A DNA stretch of 64,000 bases from an uncultured Flaviramulus sp. GTDB lineage: Bacteria; Bacteroidota; Bacteroidia; Flavobacteriales; Flavobacteriaceae. The stretch covers positions 1-64,000 of the forward strand of contig CANMUP010000001.1 of the NCBI GenBank assembly GCA_947501105.1, read 5' to 3'. Within the stretch, counting starts at the first letter, position 1. Every line of letters starts with the position of its first letter. A model generated the notes under the pieces. The model searched no databases and had not been told where the DNA came from. It saw only the letters and a list, made by a program, of their open reading frames with translations. Positions 62,989-64,000 of this stretch are shown piece by piece. The position numbers were made by a program, and so were the translations under genes.

Positions 62989-64000
62989 GTGAAAAACAAT
63001 TTCTTAAACAATATTAATTCACCTAAAGAACTTCGTCTTTTAAAGCAAGATGAGTTACCTCAACTCGCTCAAGAGTTACGTGATTTTATTATAAATATTG
63101 TCGCCACAAAAGAAGGTCATTTGGGAGCAAGTTTAGGTGTTGTAGAGCTAACTATCGCTTTACATTACATATTTAACACACCCGAAGATCAACTTATTTG
63201 GGATGTTGGCCATCAAGCTTATGGGCATAAAATTTTAACCGAACGAAAAGCTGTTTTTCATACTAACAGACAGGTAGATGGTATTAGTGGTTTCCCTAAA
63301 CGTGGTGAAAGTGTTTATGATACTTTTGGAGTGGGGCATGCATCTACTTCTATATCAGCAGCATTAGGAATGGCGATTGCTTCGCAATTAAAAGGTGAAG
63401 ACAAACATCACATTGCTATTATAGGAGATGCAAGTATTGCCAGCGGTATGGCTTTTGAAGGCTTAAATCATGCTGGTGTGACCAATGCTAATTTGTTAGT
63501 TGTTTTAAATGATAATGCTATTGGTATAGACCCAAGTGTTGGCGCTTTAAAAATGTATTTAACCAACGTTAAAAAAGGGACACAAAAGCAAGACAATATT
63601 TTTGAAGCTTTAAATTTTGACTATTCTGGTCCTATTGACGGACATGATATTGACGCTGTAATTTCAGAACTAAAGCGACTAAAAACTGTTAAAGGCCCAA
63701 AGTTTTTACATATTATTACTACCAAAGGAAAAGGACTAAAACAAGCTGAAGCAGACCAAGTAAAATATCATGCACCAGGTAAATTTGATGCAAAAACTGG
63801 AGATTTAATTGTAAAATCTGAGACAATCCAACCTCCAAAATATCAAGATGTTTTTGGGCATACTATTTTAGAACTGGCTAGAGATAATAAAAGCATTGTT
63901 GGTATTACTCCTGCAATGCCGACTGGAAGCTCGTTAAAATATATGATGGATGAAATTCCAAATCGCGCTTTTGATGTTGGTATTGCTGAACAACATGCGG
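62989..64000 (+). CDS. dxs: 1-deoxy-D-xylulose-5-phosphate synthase (5' part)
   Basis: An open frame from GTG 62989 runs through the window end (337 codons seen of a usual 590-640). It catalyses the first step of the MEP isoprenoid pathway. Motifs: TKEGHLGASLGVVELTIALH, IWDVGHQAYGHKILTER, ThDP-binding GDASIASGMAFEGLNHAG ... LNDNAIGID, YSGPIDGHD, TKGKGLKQAE and AEQHA at the edge. The GTG start gives MKNNFLNNINSPKELR, in line with other flavobacterial Dxs proteins. No ATG is available nearby. It feeds the same pathway that the polyprenyl synthase at 43996 uses. Confidence 0.95.
   Translation, partial: MKNNFLNNINSPKELRLLKQDELPQLAQELRDFIINIVATKEGHLGASLGVVELTIALHYIFNTPEDQLIWDVGHQAYGHKILTERKAVFHTNRQVDGISGFPKRGESVYDTFGVGHASTSISAALGMAIASQLKGEDKHHIAIIGDASIASGMAFEGLNHAGVTNANLLVVLNDNAIGIDPSVGALKMYLTNVKKGTQKQDNIFEALNFDYSGPIDGHDIDAVISELKRLKTVKGPKFLHIITTKGKGLKQAEADQVKYHAPGKFDAKTGDLIVKSETIQPPKYQDVFGHTILELARDNKSIVGITPAMPTGSSLKYMMDEIPNRAFDVGIAEQHA

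Overview
The window is from a marine-type member of the Flavobacteriaceae (Bacteroidota). The DNA is AT-rich. Promoters have the Bacteroidota -7 box TAnnTTTG. There is a SusC/SusD pair with a hybrid two-component sensor, several other TonB-dependent receptors with N-terminal carboxypeptidase-like domains, many lipoproteins, and a Sec/lipoprotein (clade II) type nitrous oxide reductase cluster. No rRNA, tRNA, CRISPR array, insertion sequence or prophage was seen.

Layout. 1-410: two tandem 77-nt identical units, each ending in a different hairpin (probable duplicated small RNA gene), then a 32-residue membrane peptide. 492-4498: the E2 and E1 subunits of 2-oxoglutarate dehydrogenase (sucB, sucA), then a small barrel-like protein. 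5261-22530: a polysaccharide-utilisation-type locus. A leftward operon runs GH109-family oxidoreductase/alpha-N-acetylgalactosaminidase, SusC, SusD, FG-GAP/ASPIC lipoprotein, DUF5077/DUF3472/discoidin lipoprotein. A rightward hybrid two-component regulator and a zinc metallopeptidase with a matching discoidin domain follow. 22751-43602: a denitrification block from nitrite to N2, made of cytochrome c, fasciclin protein, nosZ, nosB-like, nosL, nosDFY, copper-uptake genes, nirK, nirV, SCO, norCB, norQD. It is followed by a NorB-like membrane protein, a ric (YtfE/ScdA) iron-sulfur repair protein and an Rrf2 regulator. No nitrate reductase is present here. 43649-51808: a polyprenyl synthetase, then a TetR-controlled RND efflux operon. 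51875-57279: a large secreted esterase and a TonB receptor. 57600-64000: aspS, a CLC protein, a small membrane protein, tadA, a small lipoprotein and the start of dxs (runs off the end).

How the parts work together. Three transcription units of the denitrification block (cytochrome c/nosZ, the copper-uptake unit, nirK) carry the same palindrome TGAY-N4-RTCA followed by TGTTTT. Each palindrome centre lies exactly 36.5 bases before the last base of a TAnnTTTG box. That puts it at about -41.5 from the expected start site, the classical position for a Crp/Fnr-family activator. Terminators sit directly after nosZ and after norB, which would favour structural subunits over assembly genes. Copper supply is built into the block: an OprC/NosA-type TonB receptor, a methionine-rich lipoprotein, NosL, NosDFY and a SCO-type protein. 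Nitric oxide defence (ric) is under an Rrf2 regulator whose perfect palindrome overlaps its own -33 element.

Most unusual items: the tandem regulatory-RNA-like units at the left end; a structured element repeated 30 kb apart, about 25 bases upstream of two different start codons; a promoter motif shared by the hybrid sensor gene and the metallopeptidase gene; a NorB-like protein that keeps low-spin haem histidines but has lost the catalytic-site ligands; a CLC protein with Leu in place of the gating Glu; and several genes whose start codon falls exactly where transcription should begin (leaderless mRNAs).
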